The notes under the pieces: model-generated | Databases searched by the model: none | Seen by the model: the letters and a program-made list of their open reading frames with translations, nothing else | Told to the model about the DNA's origin: nothing | Origin: Lentisphaera araneosa HTCC2155 | GTDB taxonomy: Bacteria; Verrucomicrobiota; Lentisphaeria; Lentisphaerales; Lentisphaeraceae | DNA: 64,000 nt | Assembly: GCF_000170755.1 (NCBI RefSeq) | Contig: NZ_ABCK01000020.1 | Span: 1-64,000 of the forward strand | Reading direction: 5' to 3' | Program-made: the position numbers and the translations under genes | Shown here: in pieces, positions 10,047-21,106 of the stretch | Layout of the letters: each line of letters opens with the position of its first letter | Numbering within the stretch: position 1 is the first letter of the stretch

Positions 10047-10801
10047 TGCCTCTAATATCTATTATCACAGTCACTTACAACTGTTGCCATTTAATTGATC
10101 AAACCACAAAATCAATACTATTGCAAGACTTTAACAACTATGAATATATAATTGTTGATGGCAATTCAGAGGATGGGACTCAAGAAAAAATAAAATCTAC
10201 TTTGTTAAAGTTTAAAGTTCCTACAAAATTTATATCTGAAAAAGACAAAGGTGTTTATGACGCCATGAATAAAGCAATAAACTTATGCTCTGGTCAATAT
10301 GTAATTTTTATGAATGCTGGCGATTCATTTTATAGTTCAGAGACTTTAAACTTCGTGTCAGCGACACTTTCTGAAAAAACCCCCGATGTATTATTTGGTG
10401 ATCATGCATTAATAAGTAAAAATAAAGAAACAAGATACATTAAAGCTAAAAATTTAAGTAACTTATGGAAGAGGATGGTTTTTTGTCATCAGAGTATGTT
10501 CACAAAAAGAAATCTGTTAATCAAAAACCCCTTCGAGGTCACAAATTTAGCTGCTGACCATACACTAATATATAAGCTTTATATGAACCAGTACTATTTT
10601 GAATATACGCCTAAGACCCTTGCAAATTATTTAGATGATGGACTTTCGGTCCAACATTATAGAAAAAGTATTTTGGATAGATTTATAGGTGTTTATAAAC
10701 ATACAAAACCCACAACAATAAAAATAAAACTAATTGCTTATTATCTAATAATATACTTTTTAGAACCTCTAAAATATAAACTCAGCAAGCTATTAAGATG
10801 A
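10046..10801 (+). CDS. Family 2 glycosyltransferase
   Basis: GT-A fold inverting glycosyltransferase. The N terminus ISIITVTYN (3-11) and YIIVDGNSEDGTQE (about 35-48) are standard for nucleotide-sugar binding; GVYDAMNKAI near 73 and MNAGD near 93 match the WcaA/WcaE type, in which the last D belongs to the DxD-like metal site. Length 251 aa. It would act at the cytoplasmic membrane on the growing lipid-linked unit. Donor and acceptor cannot be deduced. Overlaps both neighbours by a few bases. Confidence 0.85.
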   Translation: MPLISIITVTYNCCHLIDQTTKSILLQDFNNYEYIIVDGNSEDGTQEKIKSTLLKFKVPTKFISEKDKGVYDAMNKAINLCSGQYVIFMNAGDSFYSSETLNFVSATLSEKTPDVLFGDHALISKNKETRYIKAKNLSNLWKRMVFCHQSMFTKRNLLIKNPFEVTNLAADHTLIYKLYMNQYYFEYTPKTLANYLDDGLSVQHYRKSILDRFIGVYKHTKPTTIKIKLIAYYLIIYFLEPLKYKLSKLLR

Positions 10802-11967
10802 AAATTTGTGTTATAACACCAGAAAATCCATTTAAATCATATGGAGGTTTAGCTTTATACAGCCGTCAGATGATTGAGTCATTAAAACTATCATATATAA
10901 ATCATCAAATTGAGATAGTTTGCCTTATTGAAAGTAATACTGAATCATACAGTTCTTATAAAGATAATGATTTTTTAATTCATGAAGTAAAAATTAAAGC
11001 TTCTAACAAAATTTTTTCATTATTTACAAAACGATCATATAGTTCAGTCAGATATATTCACTATTTTGATAAAATCCAAATAAACTGGGATACGTATGAT
11101 CATTATATTTTTAACCATCGTTTATCACTTGGCTTTTATAATAAACTAATAAAAACATCAAAACCAAATACCAAGTTTATTTATATTAATCACAACGATG
11201 AATATGGTAGTATGTGTGGTATAGCAAAATATATCAAAAATCCAATAACAAGATTATTAGCATATCGTGAAGCTAAGAAAATTCTTAGAGAAGAATTAAA
11301 TATTTTAAAAACATTTAATAAATCAAGTTTTATTAATATAAGTGATTATCATGCTTACACAAAATATGACAAAAAGTTTAAGATTAATAATCAAAGTACT
11401 ATTCCCATTTATCTAGATGAAGAGAATGGTAACCATAACTATCAACCTCATTTATTATTAACTGGATCATTTGATTGGTTCCCCAAAAAAAGAAATGCTG
11501 AATGGTTATGTAATGAAGTGTTCCCATTGATAAAAGAACAGTCTCCAGAAACTAAATTATTTATAGTAGGCAGAAAAGCTAATTGTATAAAACTGAATGA
11601 TCAAAGTAATATTGAAATTCATAGTGACGTAGATGATATAAACATATTTTACAATATGGCAAGCTATTTTATAATTCCGGAAAGACAAAGTGGAGGTTTG
11701 AAAATTAAAAGTATAGAAGCAGCCATGAATAGGAAAGTTATTGTTTCTACTCCTGAAGGTATAAGTGGTTCAGGATTAATTAATAATAAAAGCTGCTTGA
11801 TTTGTGAATATGGAGATAAAGTGAAGTTTTCTCAAACAATAATAAATGTGTTAAATGATAGGGGTTTTAGTGAATCAATATCTAACAATGCATATGAACA
11901 TACTAGTTCTAATTTTAACTTTAACAAGGTAACTGAGCAATGGAAAACCTTTTGGTCTAACACCTGA
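10798..11967 (+). CDS. Glycosyltransferase family 4-like protein
   Basis: GT-B fold enzyme by overall pattern: an N-terminal PENPFKSYGGLALYSRQM segment like the acceptor domain of GT4 enzymes, and a C-terminal donor domain with LLLTGSFDWFPKKRNAEWL near residue 218, LFIVGRKAN, and a late S-G-G-L-K-IKSIEAAM block in place of the usual E-x7-E motif (E at about 304). The usual GPG-x-K donor motif is not obvious. Retaining transfer from a nucleotide sugar is expected, with sugar unknown. Overlaps the GT2 gene by ATGA. Confidence 0.7.
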   Translation: MKICVITPENPFKSYGGLALYSRQMIESLKLSYINHQIEIVCLIESNTESYSSYKDNDFLIHEVKIKASNKIFSLFTKRSYSSVRYIHYFDKIQINWDTYDHYIFNHRLSLGFYNKLIKTSKPNTKFIYINHNDEYGSMCGIAKYIKNPITRLLAYREAKKILREELNILKTFNKSSFINISDYHAYTKYDKKFKINNQSTIPIYLDEENGNHNYQPHLLLTGSFDWFPKKRNAEWLCNEVFPLIKEQSPETKLFIVGRKANCIKLNDQSNIEIHSDVDDINIFYNMASYFIIPERQSGGLKIKSIEAAMNRKVIVSTPEGISGSGLINNKSCLICEYGDKVKFSQTIINVLNDRGFSESISNNAYEHTSSNFNFNKVTEQWKTFWSNT

Positions 11968-11974
11968 ATTTATT

Positions 11975-13150
11975 ATGAAAATCTGTATACACGACTATGG
12001 TAAATATCCATTTATTCAAGAGTTAGCTCAAAAGTTAGCTAATGATTGTATAAAAGTTGATTACCTCTACAACGCATCATTTTTAAGTCCTAATTCCAAT
12101 TCTATTGACGAAAAAAAACAAAACTTTCAAACAATCGGTATTTCAACAAAAGATAAAATTGATAAGTACAATTTCAAAAAGCGCTTTGTCCAAGAGGTTG
12201 AATATAGTAAAAATTTTGAAACATATTTGAATGAATCAAAGCCTGATATTGTGATTACAGCCAACTGTCCACTTTTTACAGTTGATCAAGCTTATAAATG
12301 GGCACAAAAAAATAGTAAGCAGTTTCACTTTTGGGTACAAGATGTGTGGAGTGTAGCTGTAAAAGAAACACTTAACAAGAAGTTTGGCATTTTAGGGAAT
12401 TTGGCGGCTCAGTATTTTATATATTTAGAGAAAAAACTTCTTAAGAAGTCGCATTCGAACATAGTGATTAGCAAAGATTTTATAAATCTACTCAATGAAT
12501 GGAAAATTACTAATACTACGCATGTACTAGAAAACTGGGCTCCTCTAAAAGAGATAGACCCACAAAATAAAGAAAATACGTGGTCACAAAAACATCAGCT
12601 TGATAAAAGCTTTAACTACATATACACAGGTACTCTAGGCTTAAAACACAACCCTCAATTATTAATAGACTTGGCCCAATCACAGATTGACTCAAAAGTA
12701 GTAGTTGTCTCCCAAGGGTCTGGTGCAGATTATCTTAAAGATAAAAAAGATGAACTGAATATTAGTAACCTGAAGCTTTTACCCTTTCAAGATAAAAATG
12801 ATTATTCTAAAATATTAGCTTCTTCTGATGTACTTGTTGCGGTATTAGAAAAGGAAGCAGGTAATTTCTCAGTGCCTTCTAAAATATTATCATACCACTG
12901 TGCACAAAAGCCAATTTTAGCTTCAGTTCCTAAGACAAATTTGTCATATAAGATATTGACAAATAATAAAAGTGGCTTGGGTGTTGATTGTGAAAATAAC
13001 AAAGAATTTTTATCGCAAGCAAAGTGCCTAAAGGGTGACGAAAAATTGAGAAATTCACTGGCTGAAAATGCTCGTAAATATGCTGAGCTAACGTTCGACA
13101 TAGATTTAAAAGTAAAAAAATTCATTAAAATCTTAGGAATTAATATATGA
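11975..13150 (+). CDS. Glycosyltransferase family 4 (WbuB-like)
   Basis: A 391-residue GT-B protein resembling WbuB/WbnK-like family 4 enzymes: an acceptor-side segment HFWVQDVWSVAVKE near 122, a strong membrane-associating stretch around 139-155, then a donor domain with FNYIYTGTLGLKHNP near residue 212, VVVSQGSGADYLK, and SVPSKILSYHCAQKPIL near 298, which is the typical late E/S-rich donor loop. It lies 7 bases after the previous glycosyltransferase and overlaps the epimerase gene. Donor sugar unknown; GlcNAc- or Fuc-type sugars are common for this subgroup but not shown here. Confidence 0.75.
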   Translation: MKICIHDYGKYPFIQELAQKLANDCIKVDYLYNASFLSPNSNSIDEKKQNFQTIGISTKDKIDKYNFKKRFVQEVEYSKNFETYLNESKPDIVITANCPLFTVDQAYKWAQKNSKQFHFWVQDVWSVAVKETLNKKFGILGNLAAQYFIYLEKKLLKKSHSNIVISKDFINLLNEWKITNTTHVLENWAPLKEIDPQNKENTWSQKHQLDKSFNYIYTGTLGLKHNPQLLIDLAQSQIDSKVVVVSQGSGADYLKDKKDELNISNLKLLPFQDKNDYSKILASSDVLVAVLEKEAGNFSVPSKILSYHCAQKPILASVPKTNLSYKILTNNKSGLGVDCENNKEFLSQAKCLKGDEKLRNSLAENARKYAELTFDIDLKVKKFIKILGINI

Positions 13151-14139
13151 TAAAAATATGTATTATCTTTGGAGGTGCTGGTTATATAGGTACAAATTTA
13201 ACCAAACACTTTCAAGACTTAAAATTATTTGATAAAATTATTATTGCAGACATAAAGAAAAGTGATATTTATGATCCGAGTAACAATGAGTTTTTTGAAT
13301 GCGATGTGAGGAAAGCGATTCATTATGAATTTAAAGATGAAATTGATTTCGCTAATTCTTGGATTGTTAATTTAGCAGCAATTCATCGCGAACCGGGGCA
13401 TGAGAGAGAAGAATATTTTGATACAAATATTTGTGGTGCCGAAAATATAAATCTTTTCATGGAGCATTACGGTTTCCAAAATTTAATTTTCACATCCAGT
13501 ATTGCTCCATACGGTAGATCGTTAGATCAACGTTGCGAAAAGTCACAGCTTTATGCAGAAACTCCCTATGGTATTTCAAAGGCACTTGCGGAAAAGATAC
13601 ATCAAAATTGGATGTATCAAGAAAAAAATCGTAAGCTAATTATTATACGACCAAGTGTAATATATGGACCTAAAGATCCAGGAAATATATTAAGAATGAT
13701 TAAGTCTGTTAAAAAGGGAACTTTCTTTTTCCCCGGAAAAAGTAGAGAGATCATTAAGGGCTACGGATACATATTTGGTTTAGTTGAGAGTATATCATTT
13801 GCGATGAAACATAAAGATACACTAATTATTTACAATTATGCGGAGAACCCCTTATTGAAATTGGGTGAAATGTGTGATGTAATTAGAAATAAATTCAATA
13901 TCAAGAGACCAATTTTACAGATCCCTTCCTGGCCACTCTTAATTTTGGCATATTTTATTCAAATTGTTTCTAAGATTACTAAGACAAGTTCATCAATACA
14001 TCCAACCAGAGTAAAAAAAGCAGGATTTCCAACAAATATTAAGCCCAGTTGGTTAATTGAGAATGGTTTTGAATTTAAATACTCTTTTGAAGAATCCATT
14101 CAGCATTGGGAAAAAATATCATCAGAGGATTTTGAATAA
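13147..14139 (+). CDS. NAD-dependent epimerase/dehydratase family protein
   Basis: Extended short-chain dehydrogenase. The Rossmann motif GGAGYIG is at residues 9-15, the Ser/Thr site at FTSSIAPYG (about 116-124), and the catalytic YGISK at about 140-144. A hydrophobic stretch near 258-275 is longer than usual. It would epimerise or reduce a nucleotide-linked or lipid-linked sugar used by the preceding glycosyltransferases; I cannot tell which. It is the last gene of the packed operon that begins at 5246, and a 460-base spacer follows. Confidence 0.75.
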   Translation: MIKICIIFGGAGYIGTNLTKHFQDLKLFDKIIIADIKKSDIYDPSNNEFFECDVRKAIHYEFKDEIDFANSWIVNLAAIHREPGHEREEYFDTNICGAENINLFMEHYGFQNLIFTSSIAPYGRSLDQRCEKSQLYAETPYGISKALAEKIHQNWMYQEKNRKLIIIRPSVIYGPKDPGNILRMIKSVKKGTFFFPGKSREIIKGYGYIFGLVESISFAMKHKDTLIIYNYAENPLLKLGEMCDVIRNKFNIKRPILQIPSWPLLILAYFIQIVSKITKTSSSIHPTRVKKAGFPTNIKPSWLIENGFEFKYSFEESIQHWEKISSEDFE

Positions 14140-15422
<1,283 letters not shown>

Positions 15423-15424
15423 TC

Positions 15425-15994
15425 ATGACACCAGAAGTATATCAAAAAAAAATACAGAAGATAAAATTAGTCCTATTTGATGTTGATGGAGTTCTGACTG
15501 ATGGCTCTATATATGTTAATGAGGCATCTGAATGCTTTAAAGTCTTCAATGTGAAAGATGGTTTAGGAGTAGAACTTCTAAGAGCTAACGATATAAAAGT
15601 TGGCGTGATTTCAGGTAAAGCAAGCCCATCATTAAATAATAGAATTGAGCAACTAAAATTTGATGTGAGCGTCACTGGATGCAAAAATAAATTACCAAGC
15701 TTAAAAGATATTTGTGCAGACCTTAATGTTGAATACAGTGAGGTTTGCTTTGTTGGTGATGATGTTTTAGATCTTCCTATAATGAAAGTTTGTGGATTTT
15801 CTATCGCACCAAATGATGCACATGAATATGTAAAAGAACATTGTGATTATATACTAGACATGAATGGAGGTTTTGGAGTTGCAAGAAAAGTTGCTGATAT
15901 GATACTTCTTAATCAAATGAAATCTTATGATAAAGTTTATGAACCCCTTATGAATAAAATTCAATATGGTGATTTGAGCGGAATTGAGCAATAA
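15425..15994 (+). CDS. kdsC: 3-deoxy-D-manno-octulosonate 8-phosphate phosphatase KdsC
   Basis: HAD-superfamily phosphatase of the tetrameric C0 type that releases Kdo from Kdo-8-phosphate. The nucleophile motif DVDGVLTDG begins at residue 19; the FNVKDGLG and GVISGKAS segments follow at about 41-48 and 59-66, and FVGDDVLDLPIM near 108 is the metal-binding motif IV. At 189 aa it is slightly longer than usual. It starts 2 bases after kdsA, and its stop overlaps the kdsB start. Confidence 0.93.
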   Translation: MTPEVYQKKIQKIKLVLFDVDGVLTDGSIYVNEASECFKVFNVKDGLGVELLRANDIKVGVISGKASPSLNNRIEQLKFDVSVTGCKNKLPSLKDICADLNVEYSEVCFVGDDVLDLPIMKVCGFSIAPNDAHEYVKEHCDYILDMNGGFGVARKVADMILLNQMKSYDKVYEPLMNKIQYGDLSGIEQ

Positions 15995-16752
15995 TGAAAA
16001 ACATCAAAGTAGTCATTCCCGCAAGATATGGTTCTACACGTTTACCTCAAAAAGCACTGTTAAAAATAAATAATAAACCAATCTTTTGGCATGTTTACCA
16101 AAGAGTTAAAGAAGCTGGTTTTTTGCCATCGGATATTTTCATTGCTACAGATCATGATGTTATATTTGATTTGGCGGTAAAACTAAGTTTAAACGTTGTA
16201 ATGACAAAAGATAATCATGAAAGCGGAACTGACCGGATTAATGAAGTATGTCATAAACTTTCATGGTCGAATGAAACAATTGTTCTTAATGTCCAAGGTG
16301 ACGAGCCACTAATTCCACCTAATTTGTTAAAGCAGTTATGTGAATTTGTTCTAAATAATAATTTCGATATAAGTACAGCTGTTTCTTGTATTCAAAACTT
16401 AAAGCAACTAAACGATCCAAATATTGTTAAGGTAGCTTTGACTGAGAGAAGTAATGCTCTTTATTTTTCAAGAGCTCCTATTCCATATAACAGAGACAAT
16501 CATCAAACATTGAGAAATACATTTCGTCATATTGGCATCTATGCATATAAAGTAGGGGTTTTGAATAAATTATGTAGCAAACCTATGGCTGAATTAGAGC
16601 AAATCGAAAAGCTTGAGCAACTCAGGGCCTTAACTTTGGGATATACAATAGGTGCCATTAAATATGTTGGTGATATACCACATGGTCTTGATGTTATATC
16701 GGATTTTAAAGAACTTAAAAAAATTATGGATGGGAAAAATGAGTATTCTTGA
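15994..16752 (+). CDS. kdsB: 3-deoxy-manno-octulosonate cytidylyltransferase KdsB
   Basis: Activates Kdo with CTP to CMP-Kdo, the donor for Kdo transferases. Visible motifs: IPARYGSTRLPQKAL at 8-22 (nucleotide-binding loop), ESGTDRINE near 78, VLNVQGDEPLI near 95-105, and FRHIGIYAYK near 177. Length of 252 aa is standard. The location inside a capsule-like locus recalls the KpsU duplicate of group 2 capsule clusters, but whether a second copy exists elsewhere in the genome cannot be told from here. Confidence 0.95.
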   Translation: MKNIKVVIPARYGSTRLPQKALLKINNKPIFWHVYQRVKEAGFLPSDIFIATDHDVIFDLAVKLSLNVVMTKDNHESGTDRINEVCHKLSWSNETIVLNVQGDEPLIPPNLLKQLCEFVLNNNFDISTAVSCIQNLKQLNDPNIVKVALTERSNALYFSRAPIPYNRDNHQTLRNTFRHIGIYAYKVGVLNKLCSKPMAELEQIEKLEQLRALTLGYTIGAIKYVGDIPHGLDVISDFKELKKIMDGKNEYS

Positions 16753-17668
16753 AATTGCAAAGATGGTTTTTGAAATTGAAAAAGATGGTTTATGTCATGT
16801 TTCTAAACAACTTGATGTAAACTTTGAGCAATCAGTAACAAGTATTCTATCTTCCAAAGGTAGAACAATTGTTTGCGGCATGGGCAAGTCAGGTATTATA
16901 GGTAAGAAAATTGCCGCATCCTTTGCTAGTACCGGAACACCTAGTTTTTTTATGCATCCAGGCGAAGCATTTCACGGCGATTTGGGAATGGTTACTAAGG
17001 ATGATGTTTTCATCGCTATTTCAAATAGCGGTGAAACAGATGAAGTATTAAAGTTATTACCTTTTCTAAAAGATAATTCCAATATTATAGTTGCAATGAC
17101 AGGTAATTCGAATTCAACTTTAGCTCAGAATGCACACTATCATTTAAACATTGGAGTTGAAAAAGAAGCTTGTCCATTGCAGTTAGCTCCAACAGCGTCG
17201 ACAACTGCAACATTGGCAATGGGAGATGCTTTAACCATAGCTTTAATGCAATCACGTAAATTTAAACCAGAAAACTTTGCAAGGTTTCACCCAGGGGGCA
17301 GTTTAGGCAGAAAGTTACTCAACAAAGTACAAGATGAAATGCAGACAATAAATCTACCTATCGTAACAGATGATTTAGCTGTCAAAGATTTGATTCAAGT
17401 TATAACTGAGTGCATGTATGGTTTAGCTATTGTTGTAAAAAGGAATCAATTAATAGGCCTTGTTACCGATGGTGATCTAAGACGTTCATTTGAAAAGTTT
17501 GGTAAAAATGTTTTCGATAAATCTACGAAAGATATAATGAGTCACAGCCCAAAAACCATTAGTCCATTAGTATCAATGCAGAAAGCCATTGAATTTATGG
17601 AAAGCTATCAAATTAATAATATTATTGTAATTGAAGATTCAGAGGTAGTTGGTATCTTAAAGAAATAG
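16739..17668 (+). CDS. kdsD: Arabinose 5-phosphate isomerase KdsD (KpsF/GutQ family), short C terminus
   Basis: Interconverts ribulose 5-phosphate and arabinose 5-phosphate, feeding KdsA. An SIS domain occupies about residues 30-165 (GMGKSGIIGKKIAASFASTG near 46; AISNSGETDEVLKLLP near 97) and two CBS motifs follow to the end. I choose the ATG at 16739 (MSILEIAK); the longer frame from 16652 lies wholly inside kdsB. The protein stops at VVGILKK, where family members usually continue with a short H-x-H-D-L-L tail, so about eight to ten residues are missing. The other frames do not restore that tail. Confidence 0.9.
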   Translation: MSILEIAKMVFEIEKDGLCHVSKQLDVNFEQSVTSILSSKGRTIVCGMGKSGIIGKKIAASFASTGTPSFFMHPGEAFHGDLGMVTKDDVFIAISNSGETDEVLKLLPFLKDNSNIIVAMTGNSNSTLAQNAHYHLNIGVEKEACPLQLAPTASTTATLAMGDALTIALMQSRKFKPENFARFHPGGSLGRKLLNKVQDEMQTINLPIVTDDLAVKDLIQVITECMYGLAIVVKRNQLIGLVTDGDLRRSFEKFGKNVFDKSTKDIMSHSPKTISPLVSMQKAIEFMESYQINNIIVIEDSEVVGILKK

Positions 17669-18075
17669 TATCAACTTCTAAAAAAACTAAAAGTGGAGAA
17701 ATCTGTTACGAAATCAGATGAACTATGTTGATATTTTATAATTAATTAAAAAAACTTTTACAATTTAATTCTTTCTATCAAAAATGTTAATATAATTAGG
17801 TTCTAAGCTTTAGAATCTATTGTTAACTCTTTAAAAAATTAGATATAATGAGCAATCCTTCACAACCTCATTACGCCAAAATTCCGCTCTTATCAATAGC
17901 AAAGGCGAAACTTAAACCGATTACAAATCGGCACCTCAAACCTTGGCTTAAATAACTTTTAGGCTTTAGTTGGTCTTACTTTTTCAAACGAAGTAATTTT
18001 AAAGGAGCAAGCCGATTTAAATCAAAATTAAGCTCCGTAGCTGAAAATCATCTATTATTTATAGGTATTAATATT
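17669..18075. other. Intergenic region between kdsD and UXS genes
   Basis: About 400 bases without a gene. The first half is AT-rich. The second half (about 17850-18060) is more balanced and contains a clean hairpin CCGATT-ACA-AATCGG near 17918-17932 and a GGAGC/GCTCC inverted pair near 18003 and 18031. It may be a structured leader for the UXS transcript; I find no match to a known riboswitch. Confidence 0.4.
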
Positions 18076-19047
18076 ATGAGAAATAAATATATGAAAGCAA
18101 AAACAATTCTAGTTACTGGGGGGGCTGGCTTTTTGGGCTCCCACCTTTGTGATCGTCTGATCAATGAGGGACACAATGTCATCTGTTTAGATAATCTGCA
18201 AACGGGTTATAAACAGAATGTGGCGCACTTACTCAGTCACTCAAGCTTTGAGTTTATTCGTCATGACATATGTGAGACGATACGTTTGGAAGTGGATGAA
18301 ATCTATAATTTAGCTTGCCCAGCGTCACCACCTCATTATCAAAATAATCCAGTGGGAACGACCAAGACTTGTGTTTTGGGATCTATCAATATGTTAGGTT
18401 TAGCTAAGCGCAATAATGCCAAGATTCTCCAGGCATCTACCTCTGAAGTTTATGGGGACCCTAAAGTTCATCCTCAGGTTGAGGAGTATCGCGGCGACGT
18501 GAACCCCATCGGTATTCGCGCTTGTTATGATGAGGGGAAACGTTGTGCCGAGACTCTCTTTTTTGATTATCATCGCCAACATGGTGTTAAAATCAAAGTG
18601 ATGCGAATCTTTAATACATATGGTCCCAAAATGGATCCCGATGATGGCCGAGTGGTCAGCAACTTCATTGTCCAAGCCCTTCAGGGCAAAGATATCACTA
18701 TCTATGGTGATGGCTCACAAACGCGGTCTTTCTGTTTTAAAGATGATTTGCTCGATGGCATGCAGGCGCTGATGAATTCCGATGATGCCATCACTGGGCC
18801 CATAAATATTGGCAATCCCGATGAATTCACCATCAAAGAACTAGCTGAAGAAGTGATCAGGCAAGTCGATACCACTAGCCAGATCATCTACAAGCCTTTA
18901 CCAGCGGATGACCCAACAAGACGTAAGCCCAACATTGAAAAAGCTAAAGAAATTCTTAATTGGCAACCCAGTATCAAGCTATCCGAAGGATTGAAGCCGA
19001 CAATTGCTTATTTTGATTCATTATTAAGAGGTGAGATAAAGCTTTAG
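18076..19047 (+). CDS. UDP-glucuronate decarboxylase (UDP-xylose synthase)
   Basis: Converts UDP-glucuronate to UDP-xylose with NAD+. The Rossmann motif GGAGFLGS is at 15-22. The UXS-specific segments are [10 protein letters not shown] near 94 and the catalytic YDEGKR at 151-156, with STSEVYGDP near 120 as the Ser/Thr site; [10 protein letters not shown] and the DDGRVVSNF and GSQTRSF motifs follow. The frame could equally begin at the ATG at 18091 (residue 6), which would place the Rossmann strand at the usual distance. UDP-glucose dehydrogenase, which makes its substrate, is the next gene. Base composition returns to the genome-like level here. Confidence 0.93.
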   Translation: MRNKYMKAKTILVTGGAGFLGSHLCDRLINEGHNVICLDNLQTGYKQNVAHLLSHSSFEFIRHDICETIRLEVDEIYNLACPASPPHYQNNPVGTTKTCVLGSINMLGLAKRNNAKILQASTSEVYGDPKVHPQVEEYRGDVNPIGIRACYDEGKRCAETLFFDYHRQHGVKIKVMRIFNTYGPKMDPDDGRVVSNFIVQALQGKDITIYGDGSQTRSFCFKDDLLDGMQALMNSDDAITGPINIGNPDEFTIKELAEEVIRQVDTTSQIIYKPLPADDPTRRKPNIEKAKEILNWQPSIKLSEGLKPTIAYFDSLLRGEIKL

Positions 19048-19518
19048 TCGCTGAAGCGACAATTTTTAATTGTGAATTGAAGGTCAAGAGAGTTATTTAA
19101 CCACAGATTTATATATTTCACGCAGAGACGCTGAAGTGATGATTTTTAATTGAAGGTCAAGAGAGTTATTTAACAACAGATTTATATATTTCACGCAGAG
19201 ATGCTGAAGTGATGATTTTTAATTGAAGATCAAAAGAGTTATTTAACCACTAATTTTCGCTAATCATCACTAAATTCTAGTAAAACTTATCCTGTCCATC
19301 CTGTCAACAAGTAAAATCAAATAACTAATTTAATTAATGACAGGAATGATAGATCGCTCGAAGTGAGATCATTAGTGCGAATCAGTATTGATTAGTGGTT
19401 TTAACAATTCAAAATTAAGCATTTAAAATTAAAAATTGGCCAAAGGCCTTAAACTCAGCGCCTAGCGCGTCATCTCAGGGCAAAGCTCGTAAACTTTTTT
19501 AAAAACTAGGAGAAATTG
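19048..19518. repeat. Repeat-filled spacer: 73-bp tandem units, dispersed repeat and hairpin array
   Basis: From 19079 a 73-bp unit containing TTTCACGCAGAGACGCTGAAG repeats with period 73 (starts at 19079, 19152 and a partial at 19225). Next, 19243-19405 is a dispersed element with edges AACCACTAATTTTCGC and GATTAGTGGTTTT, present again in reverse orientation at about 21534-21690. Then hairpins GGCCAAAGGCC, AGCGCCTAGCGC and a GGGCAAAGCTC-type unit form a short variable-stem array (about 19438-19497). The Ugd ribosome-binding site AGGAG ends the spacer. Confidence 0.7.
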
Positions 19519-20892
19519 ATGTCTATAAAAAATATTGTTTGTATCGGAGCTGGATATGTTGGTGGCCCCACTATGTCAGTGGTCGCACAGAAATGTCCTC
19601 ACATAAACGTCACCATTGTGGATCTAAATCAAGCTAGAATTGATGCTTGGAACTCTGATTCTCTACCCATTTATGAACCGGGTCTCGAAGCCGTCGTGCA
19701 AGAGGCACGCGGTAGAAACTTAACATTTTCAACTGATATTGAGGGTAATATTGCTAAAGCGGACATGGTGTTTGTATCGGTTAATACTCCCACAAAAACA
19801 TTTGGTAAAGGAGCAGGGGTTGCAGCTAATTTAGAATTTATTGAGAAATGTGCTCGAACAATTCGTGCCAATGCGAGCAAAGATCTGATCGTTGTGGAAA
19901 AATCCACCTTACCTGTGAGGACTGCAGAAACGCTAGAAAAAATACTTCATGCAGGGGATTCAAAGTACCACTTTGAAATTTTATCAAATCCTGAATTTTT
20001 AGCCGAGGGTACTGCTATCACTGATTTGCATGATCCTGATCGCGTTCTCATTGGCGGTCGCCAAAATGATTTAGGGAAAGCAGCCATTCAGGAATTAGTG
20101 GATGTCTATGCTAATTGGGTTCCCAACGAACGTATTTTAACGACCAATACCTGGTCATCGGAGCTCTCGAAACTCGTAGCGAATGCCTTTTTAGCCCAAC
20201 GTGTGAGTTCCATCAACGCTATTTCATCCCTCTGTGAATCCACTGAAGCTGATGTGGGGGAAGTGTCACGTGCTATTGGTATGGACTCACGCATCGGATC
20301 AAAATTCCTTAAGGCCTCAGTAGGTTTTGGTGGTTCCTGCTTCAAGAAGGATATCCTCAATCTCGTCTACATCTGCCGAACTTATGGTCTTACTGCCGAA
20401 GCGGATTATTGGGAGCAAGTGATCTTGATGAATGATCATCAGCAATCGCGCTTTGTGGATAAGCTTGTTGGTACTATGTTCAACACGGTATCTGACAAAA
20501 AAATTGCTGTTCTTGGTTTTGCTTTTAAGGCAGATACAGGTGATACGCGGGAATCACCTGCAATTCATGTAGTGCAAGAACTCTGTGAAGAGCATGCACG
20601 TGTTAGCGTATCAGATCCCCAGGCACTAGGTTATGCTAAAACGGATTTAGCTGGACTCGAAGAGTTCGTTACCCTGGAAGAAGATCCTTACAAGGCCTGT
20701 GAAGGTGCGGATGCCGTTTGTATTCTTACGGAATGGGAACTCTACAAAGATCTTGATTACAAAAGAATTTTTGACTCCATGAATAAGCCAGCTTTCCTTT
20801 TTGATGGTCGCAATATCGTCAATCATCAAGAACTCTATGATCTGGGCTTTAATGTATATCCCATAGGGAAAGGGGAGCTTTCTCACTTGTAG
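19519..20892 (+). CDS. UDP-glucose 6-dehydrogenase, eukaryote-like type
   Basis: Oxidises UDP-glucose twice to UDP-glucuronate, substrate of the UXS next door. GAGYVGGPT at 10-18 is the NAD site, and the catalytic cysteine is C274 in [10 protein letters not shown]. Length (457 aa) and segments such as [21 protein letters not shown] and the [16 protein letters not shown] stretch follow the animal/plant UGDH pattern rather than the shorter common bacterial Ugd. I use the ATG at 19519, with AGGAG eight bases upstream; a TTG one codon earlier is in frame but less likely. Confidence 0.93.
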   Translation: MSIKNIVCIGAGYVGGPTMSVVAQKCPHINVTIVDLNQARIDAWNSDSLPIYEPGLEAVVQEARGRNLTFSTDIEGNIAKADMVFVSVNTPTKTFGKGAGVAANLEFIEKCARTIRANASKDLIVVEKSTLPVRTAETLEKILHAGDSKYHFEILSNPEFLAEGTAITDLHDPDRVLIGGRQNDLGKAAIQELVDVYANWVPNERILTTNTWSSELSKLVANAFLAQRVSSINAISSLCESTEADVGEVSRAIGMDSRIGSKFLKASVGFGGSCFKKDILNLVYICRTYGLTAEADYWEQVILMNDHQQSRFVDKLVGTMFNTVSDKKIAVLGFAFKADTGDTRESPAIHVVQELCEEHARVSVSDPQALGYAKTDLAGLEEFVTLEEDPYKACEGADAVCILTEWELYKDLDYKRIFDSMNKPAFLFDGRNIVNHQELYDLGFNVYPIGKGELSHL

Positions 20893-21043
20893 TGAGGAGT
20901 AAACGGAACAAAGTTCCTTAGTTTACGCCTGCGGCTGAGAATACGGAATAGAGTTCCTAAGTTAACGCTTCGCTGAGTTTTATAGTCCACGAATTACACT
21001 AATTAAATCTGTACAATTTCTTGGATCTGAACTTCCCCTATAA
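20893..21043. repeat. Variable-stem hairpin array downstream of UDP-glucose dehydrogenase
   Basis: Units with stems such as GGAACAAAGTTCC, GCCTGCGGC and a GAATAGAGTTC variant alternate with the linker TAGTTTAC/TAAGTTAAC, closely related to the array after cysQ. It ends near 20985, followed by a short AT-rich stretch that leads into the AATTCAAA repeats of the next gene. Confidence 0.6.
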
Positions 21044-21106
21044 TTGAGAATTCAAAATTCAAAATTAATCCCCGATTCCACAATTAACCCCCTCATTTCA
21101 GATCAA

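Noticed and set aside
16652-16738. Longer N terminus for KdsD
   Set aside because: The extension lies entirely inside kdsB, is out of character for the family, and the start at 16739 matches KdsD homologues.
18025-18045. JUMPstart/ops-like element before the UXS gene (CGTAGCTG near 18035)
   Set aside because: Only about six bases resemble the ops core, the remaining context is missing, and no RfaH-type or specialised NusG gene is in the window.
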